A stretch of DNA of 64,000 nt from Elusimicrobiota bacterium (GTDB taxonomy: Bacteria > Elusimicrobiota > Elusimicrobia > UBA1565 > UBA9628): positions 62,001-126,000 of the forward strand of contig PLZD01000027.1 in assembly GCA_003151975.1 (NCBI GenBank), in the 5' to 3' direction. Both the position numbers and the translations under genes were made by a program. This document shows, piece after piece, positions 16,929 to 24,323 of this stretch. The notes under the pieces were generated by a model. The model made no database searches. It saw nothing but the letters and a program-made list of their open reading frames with translations, and was not told the origin of the DNA. Numbering within the stretch: position 1 is the stretch's first letter; every line of letters begins with the position of its first letter.

Positions 16929-17627
16929 GTGAACAACACGATCATCGAAGCGCATGGACTCAAGAGGTACTACCACCGCGGTGCCGAGACAGTGAAAGCT
17001 CTTGACGGAGTGGATATCTCGATCCGGGAGGGGGAAATGGTCTCGATCCTAGGGCCGTCAGGTTCGGGGAAGACGACGCTCATCAACCTTCTCTCCTGCC
17101 TCGACGCGCCGAGCGAGGGAACGCTCACGGTGGCCGGCAAATCGGTGGCCGGGCTAGAGGAAGACCAGCTCGTCGAGGTGCGGCGCGGCGTGCTGGGCTT
17201 CGTCTTCCAGCAGTTCCATCTGCTGCCGACGCTGACCGTGACCGAAAACGTCGAGCTGCCGCTGACGTTCCTGGGGCGCACGCCCGTCCCCAACCGCACC
17301 AAGGAGGTCCTTGCCATGGTCGGCCTCTCCGACCGCGCGACGCACTTGCCCAACGAGCTCTCGGGCGGTCAGATGCAGCGCGTGGCGATCGCACGCGCGC
17401 TGATGATCGAGCCGAAGATTCTCGTCGCCGACGAGCCGACCGGCAACCTCGACAGGAAAACCGGCGAGTCGATCTTTCAGCTTTTCAGGCAGCTGACGAC
17501 GAAGGGGCTGGCGATCATCATCACCACGCACAACACCGCGTTCGGCGACGAAGCCGACCGCGCGATCACCCTCGAGGACGGGAAGATCGTCAGTGAAGAG
17601 ACGCCGGGGCGACCGCGGGCTGCTTGA
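16929..17627 (+). CDS. ABC transporter ATPase, MacB/LolD type
   Basis: 232 residues from a GTG start one base after the permease stop. All nucleotide-binding motifs are present: Walker A 'GPSGSGKT' (residues 42-49), Q-loop 'FVFQQFHLLPTL', signature 'LSGGQMQR', Walker B 'ILVADEPTGNLD', and H-loop 'TTHN'. The 'HLLPTLTVTENVELPL' stretch is typical of LolD/MacB ATPases. It is the last gene of the operon and its 3' end overlaps the convergent M23 peptidase gene by 38 bases. Confidence 0.95.
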   Translation: MNNTIIEAHGLKRYYHRGAETVKALDGVDISIREGEMVSILGPSGSGKTTLINLLSCLDAPSEGTLTVAGKSVAGLEEDQLVEVRRGVLGFVFQQFHLLPTLTVTENVELPLTFLGRTPVPNRTKEVLAMVGLSDRATHLPNELSGGQMQRVAIARALMIEPKILVADEPTGNLDRKTGESIFQLFRQLTTKGLAIIITTHNTAFGDEADRAITLEDGKIVSEETPGRPRAA

Positions 17628-18318
17628 TCCAAAGGCCGCGGTGATCCTTGGGACTGCAGGGGCCGAGCCACGGATCGACGGGATCGTAGAACAGCGCGCC
17701 CCAGACTTCGAAATGCAGATGCGGCGCGGTCGAATGCCCGGCGCTGCCGGCCTGCGCGATGACCTGGCCGCGCCTGACGCGCTGGCCTTCCTTCACTAGG
17801 ATCGAGCCTTTCTTCAGGTGATCGTAGCGCGTCGCGAATATGCCGGCCTCTTGATGACGGATGACGACGACGTTGCCGCCCGCGAAGCACCAGAAACATT
17901 GACCTGCTCTGGTTCCGTCGCCGCAGAACGGCCCCAGCGGCGTGCAGACGTTCGTGCCGTCGTGCGCGCCCGGGTGCGCGGGCCCGGACTCGCGGCAGTC
18001 GGGCTCCGACGGATTGGGACAGCGGTCGTACTTGCCGTCGAACACCCAAAGCACGACGCCGTCGTCGGCCGCGAGCACCGAGACGCCGCGGTCCATGAGC
18101 TCCTGCGAGATCGTGATGTCGGTGCCTTCGTGGCCCGGGATGGAATTCTTGCGGCAGAAGGCCGTCTGGCCCGTGCGTCCCGGGTCGGGCCAGTTCGAGA
18201 TTCCGCAGTCGCGCCCGAGTTGACAGTCTATCGGCCAGACGAGCCCGGCGCTCACGCAGGTGCCGAGACAAAATTGCACCGCGAGAATAACACCGGCTGA
18301 TCTCTCCCGCAGGGTCAT
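17590..18318 (-). CDS. Secreted cysteine-rich M23 (LytM-like) peptidase
   Basis: 242 residues from ATG 18318, or 247 from ATG 18333. A signal peptide precedes 'VSA-GLVWP'. The M23 zinc site is complete: H-E-G-T-D (H68/D72 in the longer numbering) and the terminal H-L-H (H205/H207), with the extra His in 'YDHLKKG'. Family knowledge: such enzymes cut peptidoglycan cross-bridges or, when degenerate, regulate amidases. The mature part has ten cysteines, many inserted between the two halves of the active site (residues 105-149), implying a disulfide-bonded insertion. No ribosome-binding site separates the two candidate starts. Confidence 0.85.
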   Translation of the reverse strand: MTLRERSAGVILAVQFCLGTCVSAGLVWPIDCQLGRDCGISNWPDPGRTGQTAFCRKNSIPGHEGTDITISQELMDRGVSVLAADDGVVLWVFDGKYDRCPNPSEPDCRESGPAHPGAHDGTNVCTPLGPFCGDGTRAGQCFWCFAGGNVVVIRHQEAGIFATRYDHLKKGSILVKEGQRVRRGQVIAQAGSAGHSTAPHLHFEVWGALFYDPVDPWLGPCSPKDHRGLWIKQPAVAPASLH

Positions 18319-18373
18319 GCCATAGTCAATCATTTTTTAAAACCACTCATGTACGAACGCATCGCGAAAAGCG

Positions 18374-18379
18374 TATACT
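18374..18379 (+). promoter_or_regulatory. Probable -10 box for the aldo/keto reductase gene
   Basis: TATACT lies 39 bases before the ATG at 18419. No good -35 is seen. The gene has its own GGGAGGA ribosome-binding site about ten bases before the ATG. Confidence 0.35.
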
Positions 18380-18415
18380 CGAAAATAATTGCGGCGCCGT
18401 TCGCGGGAGGACTGA

Positions 18416-19414
<999 letters not shown>

Positions 19415-19424
19415 GGGGGAAATC

Positions 19425-19820
19425 ATGCCATTGGTCCGAATCGATCTTCTTGAAGGAAAGACGCCGGAGTATCGCGTGCAGGTTGGTCAGATCGTCTACC
19501 AAGCCATGGTGGATGTGCTGGCCGTGCCGCAGAACGACCGCTTCCAGGTCATCACCGAGCATTCCAAAGCGGGCTTGCAGTTCGACCGCGATTACCTCGG
19601 CGTCCATCGCACCGACGACTGCGTTTTCCTGCAGATCACCCTGAACAGCGGACGCGCCGTCGAGCTAAAGCAGCGCTTCTACAAAGCGGTCGCCGACGGC
19701 CTGCACGAACAATTGAAGCTGCGCCGGGAAGACGTCCTCATCAGCCTGGTGGAAGTGACGAAGGAAAACTGGTCCTTCGGCAACGGCGAAGCGCAGTACG
19801 TGCCGAAAAATCCGGCCTAG
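19425..19820 (+). CDS. Tautomerase-superfamily protein (Tautomerase_2-like)
   Basis: 131 residues, the length of the double-size tautomerases such as malonate-semialdehyde decarboxylase-like proteins. The required N-terminal proline is exposed after Met removal (M-P-L-V-R-I). The motif 'VTKENWSFGNGEAQY' near the C-terminus is characteristic of Tautomerase_2. AAGGGGG precedes the ATG. Family knowledge: the amino-terminal proline acts as general base or acid for keto-enol chemistry. It is cotranscribed with the aldo/keto reductase. Its end is only two bases from the convergent rhodanese gene. Confidence 0.88.
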   Translation: MPLVRIDLLEGKTPEYRVQVGQIVYQAMVDVLAVPQNDRFQVITEHSKAGLQFDRDYLGVHRTDDCVFLQITLNSGRAVELKQRFYKAVADGLHEQLKLRREDVLISLVEVTKENWSFGNGEAQYVPKNPA

Positions 19821-19822
19821 AC

Positions 19823-20245
19823 TTACTGCTTGGTCGGCGTGCTGATCGGCTGGCCGGCGTCCTTCCAGCCCATGATGCCGTCGGCCATCACGCTGACGTC
19901 GAGATAGCCGGCCTTGACGGCTTTTTCGGCGGCGCCGTGCGAGGCCATGCACTTCGTGTTCGCGCAGTAGAATACGACGGCCTTGTTCTTGTCGGTCGGC
20001 AAGGTCTTCTTCACGCTGAACTTTTTGTAATTGGGCAGGAGCACCGCGCCGGGGATGACGCCGTACTTGGAGCGCGTGTCGGCGTTGTTGGCGTCGAAGA
20101 CGGCGGGCGGTTGAGAGGACTCCAGCGCGGTCGCGAGATCGGAGACGTGAATGAGCTTGAAGCCTTCGTCCTTCTTGGAAGCATCATTGGCGAGCACCGG
20201 CAACGCCAGCGAGGACATCAGCACGACGGCGAGTATCTTGTTCAT
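19823..20245 (-). CDS. Secreted single-domain rhodanese-like protein
   Basis: 140 residues from ATG 20245, preceded by AGGAGC. A signal peptide (MNKILAVVLMSSLALPVLA) directs it to the periplasm. The rhodanese fold is seen in 'PPAVFDANN', 'IPGAVLLPNY', and the active-site loop 'VVFYCANTKCMASHGAAEKA', followed by 'MADGIMGWKDAG'. The loop cysteine is kept, so persulfide or redox chemistry is possible. Family knowledge: single-domain rhodaneses carry sulfur or act as redox adaptors. The frame is open further upstream but only through the tRNA-His gene, so the longer start is rejected. It may be cotranscribed with the tRNA. Confidence 0.88.
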   Translation of the reverse strand: MNKILAVVLMSSLALPVLANDASKKDEGFKLIHVSDLATALESSQPPAVFDANNADTRSKYGVIPGAVLLPNYKKFSVKKTLPTDKNKAVVFYCANTKCMASHGAAEKAVKAGYLDVSVMADGIMGWKDAGQPISTPTKQ

Positions 20246-20270
20246 GATCGCTCCTTTAGCGTCTTTAAAA

Positions 20271-20348
20271 TGGGGTGGCTGAGGGGACTTGAACCCCCGA
20301 CCTCCTGGTTCACAACCAGGCGTTCTAACCAGCTGAACTACAGCCACC
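20271..20348 (-). tRNA. tRNA-His (anticodon GTG)
   Basis: Cloverleaf on the minus strand: acceptor GTGGCTG pairs with CAGCCAC, the anticodon stem CCTGG/CCAGG encloses TTGTGAA with anticodon GTG, and the T-arm has GGTTCAAGTCC. The extra G at position -1 (20348) opposite discriminator C73 is the histidine identity element. The 3' CCA is encoded (20271-20273). Confidence 0.97.
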
Positions 20349-20357
20349 AACGCCGCA

Positions 20358-20363
20358 ATTATA
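20358..20363 (-). promoter_or_regulatory. -10 box of the tRNA-His / rhodanese transcript
   Basis: A consensus TATAAT preceded by TGC (extended -10) reads on the minus strand and ends nine bases before the tRNA G-1. No recognisable -35 is present at the usual distance, which fits an extended -10 promoter. Confidence 0.65.
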
Positions 20364-20388
20364 GCAATTCACGGCCTTTTGGCGGGTA

Positions 20389-20408
20389 GGTCCTTTGGCC
20401 CAGGCCAA
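20389..20408. promoter_or_regulatory. Crp/Fnr-like palindromic element upstream of the TPR gene
   Basis: GGTCC, then the 14-base palindrome TTGGC-CCAG-GCCAA preceded by one T. It has the TTG-N8-CAA architecture of Crp/Fnr boxes. Seventeen of its 20 bases match the element at 22591-22610. The centre is about 60 bases upstream of the predicted start of the TPR gene, an activator-type distance. Confidence 0.55.
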
Positions 20409-20448
20409 AATTGACCCAATGACCCTGACGCTGAAACGGCTCTGCTGG

Positions 20449-20454
20449 TACACT
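20449..20454 (+). promoter_or_regulatory. -10 box of the TPR gene, leaderless-type
   Basis: TACACT ends nine bases before ATG 20464. No Shine-Dalgarno sequence is present and the -35 region is weak (CTGACG, 18 bases upstream), consistent with dependence on the Crp/Fnr-like element at 20389-20408. Confidence 0.45.
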
Positions 20455-20463
20455 CTTTTAATA

Positions 20464-21798
20464 ATGAGAAACAGACACATCTCCCTCGCCTCACTCATTG
20501 CGTTGTCCGCGGCTTTGCCCGCGGCGTCTTCGATTCCCTCGTCGGGCCGGCACGGCGGCAAGGTTTTCCACGCTTTCAAGACGAGGCTTAAGCCAGCCGC
20601 CCCCATGGACGCGTTCCATATGGGAATGCAGGACATCGACAACCGCCAGTACGATTCCGCCGTCGCTCAGCTTTCCAAGGCCGTCGCGCAGCGCCCGTCG
20701 GCCGCGCGCTATTTCATGCTCGGCTACGCGCATTATTCACGCGGCTTCGCGAGCGGCACGCCCGAGACCGCCAATAAAATGGACGCGGTCAAGGTCGTCG
20801 AAAACTACAAGGCGGCCCTCGCCCTCGATCCCAAGTTCAAGGAGATCAAGCAGCCCTACAAGCTCTACCACGGGCTCGGCATGGCCTACGAGGCGCTCGG
20901 GATCAACGACAAGGCGCTCACTTCGTACCGCCAAGCTTTCATGCTCGCTCCGACCGATCTCGCCTTGCCGATCTACGGCGCGCGCCTGCGCATGAAGATG
21001 GGCGCGACCAGAAAATCGCTGGCTAATTTCGAAATGGCCCTCAAGCTCGCCAGCCAAAGCGGCCAGCAGGCCTCCATCCAAGCCTTCTTGAAGTCCAATC
21101 CGATGTTCAAGGACATGCTCAAGGATCAGGCCCACTCCGATCTCGTCGCCAAGTACGAAGCTCCCATCTCGCCCGCCAACGGCCCGTCGGCGGCACCCCA
21201 GCCTGCCGGCTCGCTTGCCAACATGGTCGCGATGGAGCCGATGATCCCTCCGGGTGATCCGTTCGGTCTGCGCGACTCCGTGCGCAGCCCCACGCGCCCC
21301 AAGCCCGCAGCAGAGCCTAGCGCCGCCGAGCAGGAAGTCTTGCAGGCCATCGCCGCGGGCAACGACGAATTTAAATTCCGGCACTGGGCCAAGGCGATCG
21401 ACCGGTACGATTGGGCGCTGTCCTTGAGCAGGCACTCCCAGACTTTGGGCCCGGGCGAGATCGCGTTCGTCAACGAGCGCATCGGCACCGCCTACAACAA
21501 GGTCGGCCGCACTTCGGAGGCCGTGACCAGCCTGCGCCTCTCGGTGATGGCGATGCCCTATAACTGCGCCGCGCATTATCAGCTCGCCTTGGCCTACAGC
21601 CTCTCCGGCCACTACGCCGAGGCGACGAAGTCCCTGCGCGAGGCGCTCAAGACCGCGCCCTCGCCCAGCGAGCTGCGCAAGACCGTCCTGCTCGCCAAAA
21701 CCGATTCCGAACTCGAGCCCCTGCGCGACCTTCCGGCGTACAAGGCCGCGATGCAGGAATTCGCTCCGGCGCCGGCCTCCTCCCAAGCCCGGCGCTAG
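20464..21798 (+). CDS. Secreted TPR protein
   Basis: 444 residues from ATG 20464, which begins a signal peptide (MRNRHISLASLIALSAALPAASS). TPR units are visible at about residues 40-75 ('FHMGMQDIDNRQYDSAVAQLSKAV'), 105-160 ('GLGMAYEALGINDKALTSYRQAF') and again in the C-terminal third ('RIGTAYNKVGRTSEAVTSLRLSV', 'ALAYSLSGHYAEATKSLREAL'). A Pro/Ala-rich linker (about residues 235-290) separates the two TPR blocks. It probably acts as a periplasmic scaffold. It lies directly before the Crp/Fnr gene and shares a regulatory element with the Cys-repeat peptide gene, so the three may form one functional unit. Confidence 0.8.
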   Translation: MRNRHISLASLIALSAALPAASSIPSSGRHGGKVFHAFKTRLKPAAPMDAFHMGMQDIDNRQYDSAVAQLSKAVAQRPSAARYFMLGYAHYSRGFASGTPETANKMDAVKVVENYKAALALDPKFKEIKQPYKLYHGLGMAYEALGINDKALTSYRQAFMLAPTDLALPIYGARLRMKMGATRKSLANFEMALKLASQSGQQASIQAFLKSNPMFKDMLKDQAHSDLVAKYEAPISPANGPSAAPQPAGSLANMVAMEPMIPPGDPFGLRDSVRSPTRPKPAAEPSAAEQEVLQAIAAGNDEFKFRHWAKAIDRYDWALSLSRHSQTLGPGEIAFVNERIGTAYNKVGRTSEAVTSLRLSVMAMPYNCAAHYQLALAYSLSGHYAEATKSLREALKTAPSPSELRKTVLLAKTDSELEPLRDLPAYKAAMQEFAPAPASSQARR

Positions 21799-21849
21799 CC
21801 CAGCCGCCGGAAAAATTGTTATCCTTTCTCCAAGTTCGGGGAAACCCTT

Positions 21850-22557
21850 ATGCCTTTTACAAAACGCGACGCTCCCAATTGCGAGTGGTGCCCACATAAG
21901 AAGAACTGCTTGTACGAACTCTTGGGCACGAAAGAATCGAAGAAGGCCTGGCGCGAGATGCGCCTGGCCAACCCCTTCAAGTCCGGCGAGGTCGTCTTCC
22001 ACGAAGGCACGATGCCGCAGGGCGTCTACGTCGTGTGCAAGGGCAAGGTCAAGATTTACAAATCGAGCCGCACGGGCCAGCAGCTGATCACGCGCGTCGA
22101 GTCGCCCGGTGACCTCGTCGGCCACATCAGCCTGCTCGCCAAAGAAGGCGCCTACACCGGCACGGCCGAGGCCCTCGAGCCCGCGACCGTCTCCATGGTC
22201 GACGAGCGCACGTTCGTCGACTTCCTGGCAAAATATCCCGTAGCGTCGTTGGCGCTCATGCGCGAGATGGCCAAGGACGTGCGGCGGGGGGAGAATAAGG
22301 CCCGCGACATCGCCTTCAAGCCCGCGCGCGGCCGCCTGGCCGACACGATGCTGCGCATGATGAAGCCCGGCAAGCCGCACCCGATCGTCGAGGGCCTCAA
22401 GCGCCGCGATCTCGCCGAGATGGCGGGGCTCACCATCGAGACCGCCGTCCGCCTGCTCAAGGACTTCGAGGAGCGCGGCATTCTTCGAAAGAAAGACAAA
22501 GACTTGCTCATCGTCAACGAGCTGCAGCTGCGCTCGATGTCCGCCTCCAGCGTCTAG
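21850..22557 (+). CDS. Crp/Fnr-family transcriptional regulator with FNR-like cysteines
   Basis: 235 residues. The cyclic-nucleotide-binding-type beta-roll spans about residues 40-135 ('FKSGEVVFHEGTMPQGVYVVCKGKVKIY', 'GDLVGHISLLAKEG'), followed by the dimer helix and an HTH_Crp domain ('LKRRDLAEMAGLTIETAVRLLKDFEERGILRK'). The N-terminus has C11-X2-C14-X5-C20, the same spacing as the cluster cysteines of E. coli FNR, and a further Cys63 could complete a [4Fe-4S] site. Oxygen or redox sensing is therefore likely but inferred. The recognition helix differs from FNR. Near-consensus TTGAY-N4-RTCAA boxes lie downstream and a related box lies upstream. Confidence 0.92.
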   Translation: MPFTKRDAPNCEWCPHKKNCLYELLGTKESKKAWREMRLANPFKSGEVVFHEGTMPQGVYVVCKGKVKIYKSSRTGQQLITRVESPGDLVGHISLLAKEGAYTGTAEALEPATVSMVDERTFVDFLAKYPVASLALMREMAKDVRRGENKARDIAFKPARGRLADTMLRMMKPGKPHPIVEGLKRRDLAEMAGLTIETAVRLLKDFEERGILRKKDKDLLIVNELQLRSMSASSV

Positions 22558-22578
22558 CCGCGGCTAGGCCCTCCGACC

Positions 22579-22596
22579 AGGACCCGCCTGGGTCCT
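22579..22596 (+). terminator. Short hairpin after the Crp/Fnr gene (possible weak terminator)
   Basis: AGGACCC-GCCT-GGGTCCT is a perfect seven-base stem with a four-base loop, 22 bases after the stop. Only three T follow, so termination would be weak. Its right arm is part of the conserved GGTCCTTTG block of the Crp/Fnr-like element. Confidence 0.3.
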
Positions 22597-22624
22597 TTGA
22601 CCCAGATCAATTGATTCGCGTCAA
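22591..22624. promoter_or_regulatory. Tandem Crp/Fnr-like boxes upstream of the Cys-repeat peptide
   Basis: TTGAC-CCAG-ATCAA (22597-22610) is followed without gap by TTGAT-TCGC-GTCAA (22611-22624). Each differs from the FNR consensus TTGAT-N4-ATCAA by one base. With the -10 box TATCAT at 22671-22676, the centres are about 80 and 66 bases upstream of the predicted start, suited to class I activation. Confidence 0.6.
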
Positions 22625-22670
22625 GCGATTGCCTTGACCGCTCTCATTTTTTGAGGACCGCCCGCGGCGC

Positions 22671-22676
22671 TATCAT
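22671..22676 (+). promoter_or_regulatory. -10 box of the Cys-repeat peptide gene
   Basis: TATCAT preceded by GC, 32 bases before the ATG. No good -35 is found at 16-18 bases, which fits activator dependence. Confidence 0.45.
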
Positions 22677-22708
22677 GTCTTATCAACGAAACGATAAGGA
22701 GAAAGAAA

Positions 22709-23026
22709 ATGATCAACCTGATTCTCGCCGCGATGCTCAGCCCGATGCTCCAGCCCGCCATGGCCCAGGTCACGACCTGCCAGTGGCCCAACAAGTGCGC
22801 GGCCAAGGCCGAAACGCCGGTCACCACCTGCCAGTACCCCAACAAGTGCGCCGCCAAGAAGCAGCCCGTCAAGGAAGTCCCCGTGACGACCTGCCAGTGG
22901 CCCAACACCTGCGTGTCCGACGTCAAGGCCGTGAAGGCCTCCTTGGTGCCCGTCACGACCTGCCAGTGGCCCAACACGTGCGAGACCCCGGTCCACACCT
23001 GCGATTACCCCAACAAGTGCTCTTAA
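22709..23026 (+). CDS. Secreted peptide of five tandem C-X5-C repeats
   Basis: 105 residues. AAGGAGAAAG precedes the ATG. A signal peptide (MINLILAAMLSPMLQPAMA) is followed directly by five copies of the unit V-[TH]-T-C-[QD]-[WY]-P-N-[KT]-C at residues 21-30, 38-47, 59-68, 82-91 and 95-104. The cysteine pairs are 24/30, 41/47, 62/68, 85/91 and 98/104; linkers are 3-13 residues, Lys/Ala/Val-rich, and each ends in Pro. There is nothing else in the mature protein. I do not recognise a family. Each unit could be a disulfide-closed loop or a soft-metal site. It is followed by a strong terminator, so it is expressed as a single gene. Confidence 0.85.
   Translation: MINLILAAMLSPMLQPAMAQVTTCQWPNKCAAKAETPVTTCQYPNKCAAKKQPVKEVPVTTCQWPNTCVSDVKAVKASLVPVTTCQWPNTCETPVHTCDYPNKCS
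22769..23020 (+). repeat. Five coding repeats of the Cys-Trp/Tyr-Pro-Asn-Cys unit
   Basis: The DNA core coding for T-C-Q-W-P-N is nearly identical in the copies (acctgccagtggcccaac in several), with unequal linker lengths of 9-39 bases. Short, exactly repeated DNA with variable spacers implies recent duplication or gene conversion within the gene. It is coding, not a CRISPR. Confidence 0.85.
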
Positions 23027-23047
23027 GATAGTACCCGCCGCTCCGTA

Positions 23048-23094
23048 AAAAAGAAGAGGCCCCGATGATAGAGTCATCGGGGCCTCTTCTTTTT
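23048..23094. terminator. Strong bidirectional terminator
   Basis: Near 20-base arms built on GAAGAGGCCCCGATGA and its complement enclose TAGAG, with T-run on one side and A-run on the other. It terminates the Cys-repeat gene on the plus strand and the convergent secreted-protein gene on the minus strand; the stop of the latter lies at its right edge. Confidence 0.93.
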
Positions 23095-24127
23095 AGGGCA
23101 ACTGAGTGGACTTGATTTCCTCGACGGCGCCCTCGGCGGCCTTGGGGTCGACTTTTGGCGCGGCCGCCGGATGGGCCTTGGTGTAACACGTATCGGGTCC
23201 CAGCCCGAAGTTTGAGCCGGCAGGCACATTCGCGGGAGGAAGCTTCGCCGGCTTGCCGCAGGCGCCGGGTTCGTATTTATATCGGGCGTTGCCGACCTTG
23301 GTGTTGACCTCGTTTTCCCAGTCCTTGTTGCAAAGCGGGTCCGACTCGTGGTCCCAATTAAACGCCAGCGTCAGCTCCACGACATGCGCGTCGTTGAGCC
23401 CGCAGACCCCGCGGCGGTCGCTGAGTCCCGCCGTGGAATGCGCGTCGCTGCTGAAGAAATGGAAGGTCGGGCCCTCGGAATTGGAGACGGGCGACCAGCA
23501 AGGCTCGAAGGCGCCGCCCCAGCAGATCATGTCGCGCTGGTCGAAGGGATCGTGCGGACCGCCCGGGTCGTTGGACTTCTCCCAAATGTTGTAGCCCTTG
23601 GCGCGTTTCGGATTGAGAGAGTCTCCGTCATGGGCCGCGCGCATCGCGGCCAACGCCGCGGCGTCGAAGCCGATGAAAACGCGGTTGGAGTCGTAGCCGC
23701 CGCAGGAGCCGCCGCCGGAGGGCACCGGAGGCGCGATGATATCCGCCAGACCGGAGCCGTTGATGCTGTAAAGCTTGACCGCGTGATCGAGCGCCGCGTC
23801 GTCGCTGGCCGAGGGCGGGGAATGCAGCCGGCTTTCGCAGCTGCCCAGGTACGCAGTGACGACCTCGAAGATGGCTTGCTCGTCAGGGCTCAAGTTGGCC
23901 CACAGCTGGCACGGCTCGATTTTCTGGTGGAGGATCTGCGATTTCTCATCGGCCAGGCTCGCCAGGAGTCTGTCGCGATTTTCGCGCAGCCGAAACGTGT
24001 GCGGCTTGCCGTCGGCGCACACGTCGGTCCCGGGAGCGGGCTTGGATGACGCTTGGTCGGCCGCGCGGGCGGCGGGAAGGAGCAGGACCAGCAGCGCTGC
24101 GACAAAACGCGGAAGAGATCGCTTCAT
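23093..24127 (-). CDS. Secreted protein of unknown function, 344 residues
   Basis: ATG 24127 has GGAGG eight bases upstream and opens a signal peptide (MKRSLPRFVAALLVLLLPAARAA). The mature protein contains nine scattered cysteines and several Gly/Pro/Trp/His-rich segments: 'PSGGGSCGGYDSNRVFIGFD', 'DMICWGGAFEPCWSPVSN', 'GPTFHFFSSDAHS', 'VELTLAFNWDHESDP'. I recognise no catalytic signature or family. The frame is open further upstream through the inverted repeat but without a ribosome-binding site. It is convergent with the Cys-repeat peptide gene and shares its terminator. Confidence 0.75.
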   Translation of the reverse strand: MKRSLPRFVAALLVLLLPAARAADQASSKPAPGTDVCADGKPHTFRLRENRDRLLASLADEKSQILHQKIEPCQLWANLSPDEQAIFEVVTAYLGSCESRLHSPPSASDDAALDHAVKLYSINGSGLADIIAPPVPSGGGSCGGYDSNRVFIGFDAAALAAMRAAHDGDSLNPKRAKGYNIWEKSNDPGGPHDPFDQRDMICWGGAFEPCWSPVSNSEGPTFHFFSSDAHSTAGLSDRRGVCGLNDAHVVELTLAFNWDHESDPLCNKDWENEVNTKVGNARYKYEPGACGKPAKLPPANVPAGSNFGLGPDTCYTKAHPAAAPKVDPKAAEGAVEEIKSTQLP

Positions 24128-24152
24128 GAGACCTCCGAGGGGCTTCCGCATT

Positions 24153-24181
24153 AGCATAGCCCTGCTCGAGGAATTTCGCAA
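24153..24181 (-). promoter_or_regulatory. Promoter of the 344-residue secreted protein
   Basis: On the minus strand: TTGCGA (24181-24176), 17 bases, TATGCT (24158-24153), the -10 being preceded by GC. The leader to ATG 24127 is about 20 bases and holds the GGAGG site. Confidence 0.65.
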
Positions 24182-24224
24182 GGGGCGCGAGGCGCCAATC
24201 ACTCCTCGCCGATTTCCAAATTCT

Positions 24225-24268
24225 CCCTCTAGGGTTTTGTCACTGTTTAGTGACAAAACCCTAGAGGG
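24225..24268. repeat. Perfect 20-bp inverted repeat with 4-base loop
   Basis: Arms 24225-24244 and 24249-24268 (CCCTCTAGGGTTTTGTCACT and its complement) enclose GTTT. It lies in an AT-richer gap between two divergent genes. No adequate T-run follows on either strand, so it is not a standard terminator. It may be a palindromic interspersed repeat or the remnant end of a mobile element, given the IS5-type domain next to it. Confidence 0.8.
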
Positions 24269-24323
24269 GAAAATCAGAAAAATAAATCGGGAACAAAAGA
24301 GGGGGGCAAATCGTATATATATT

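Noticed and set aside
20246-20350. Longer N-terminus for the rhodanese gene
   Set aside because: The extension is encoded by the tRNA-His gene; ATG 20245 has a ribosome-binding site and begins a signal peptide.
22769-23020. CRISPR-like or satellite repeat
   Set aside because: The repeats are in frame, encode a conserved motif after a signal peptide, and have unequal linkers; no direct repeat array with unique spacers exists in the window.
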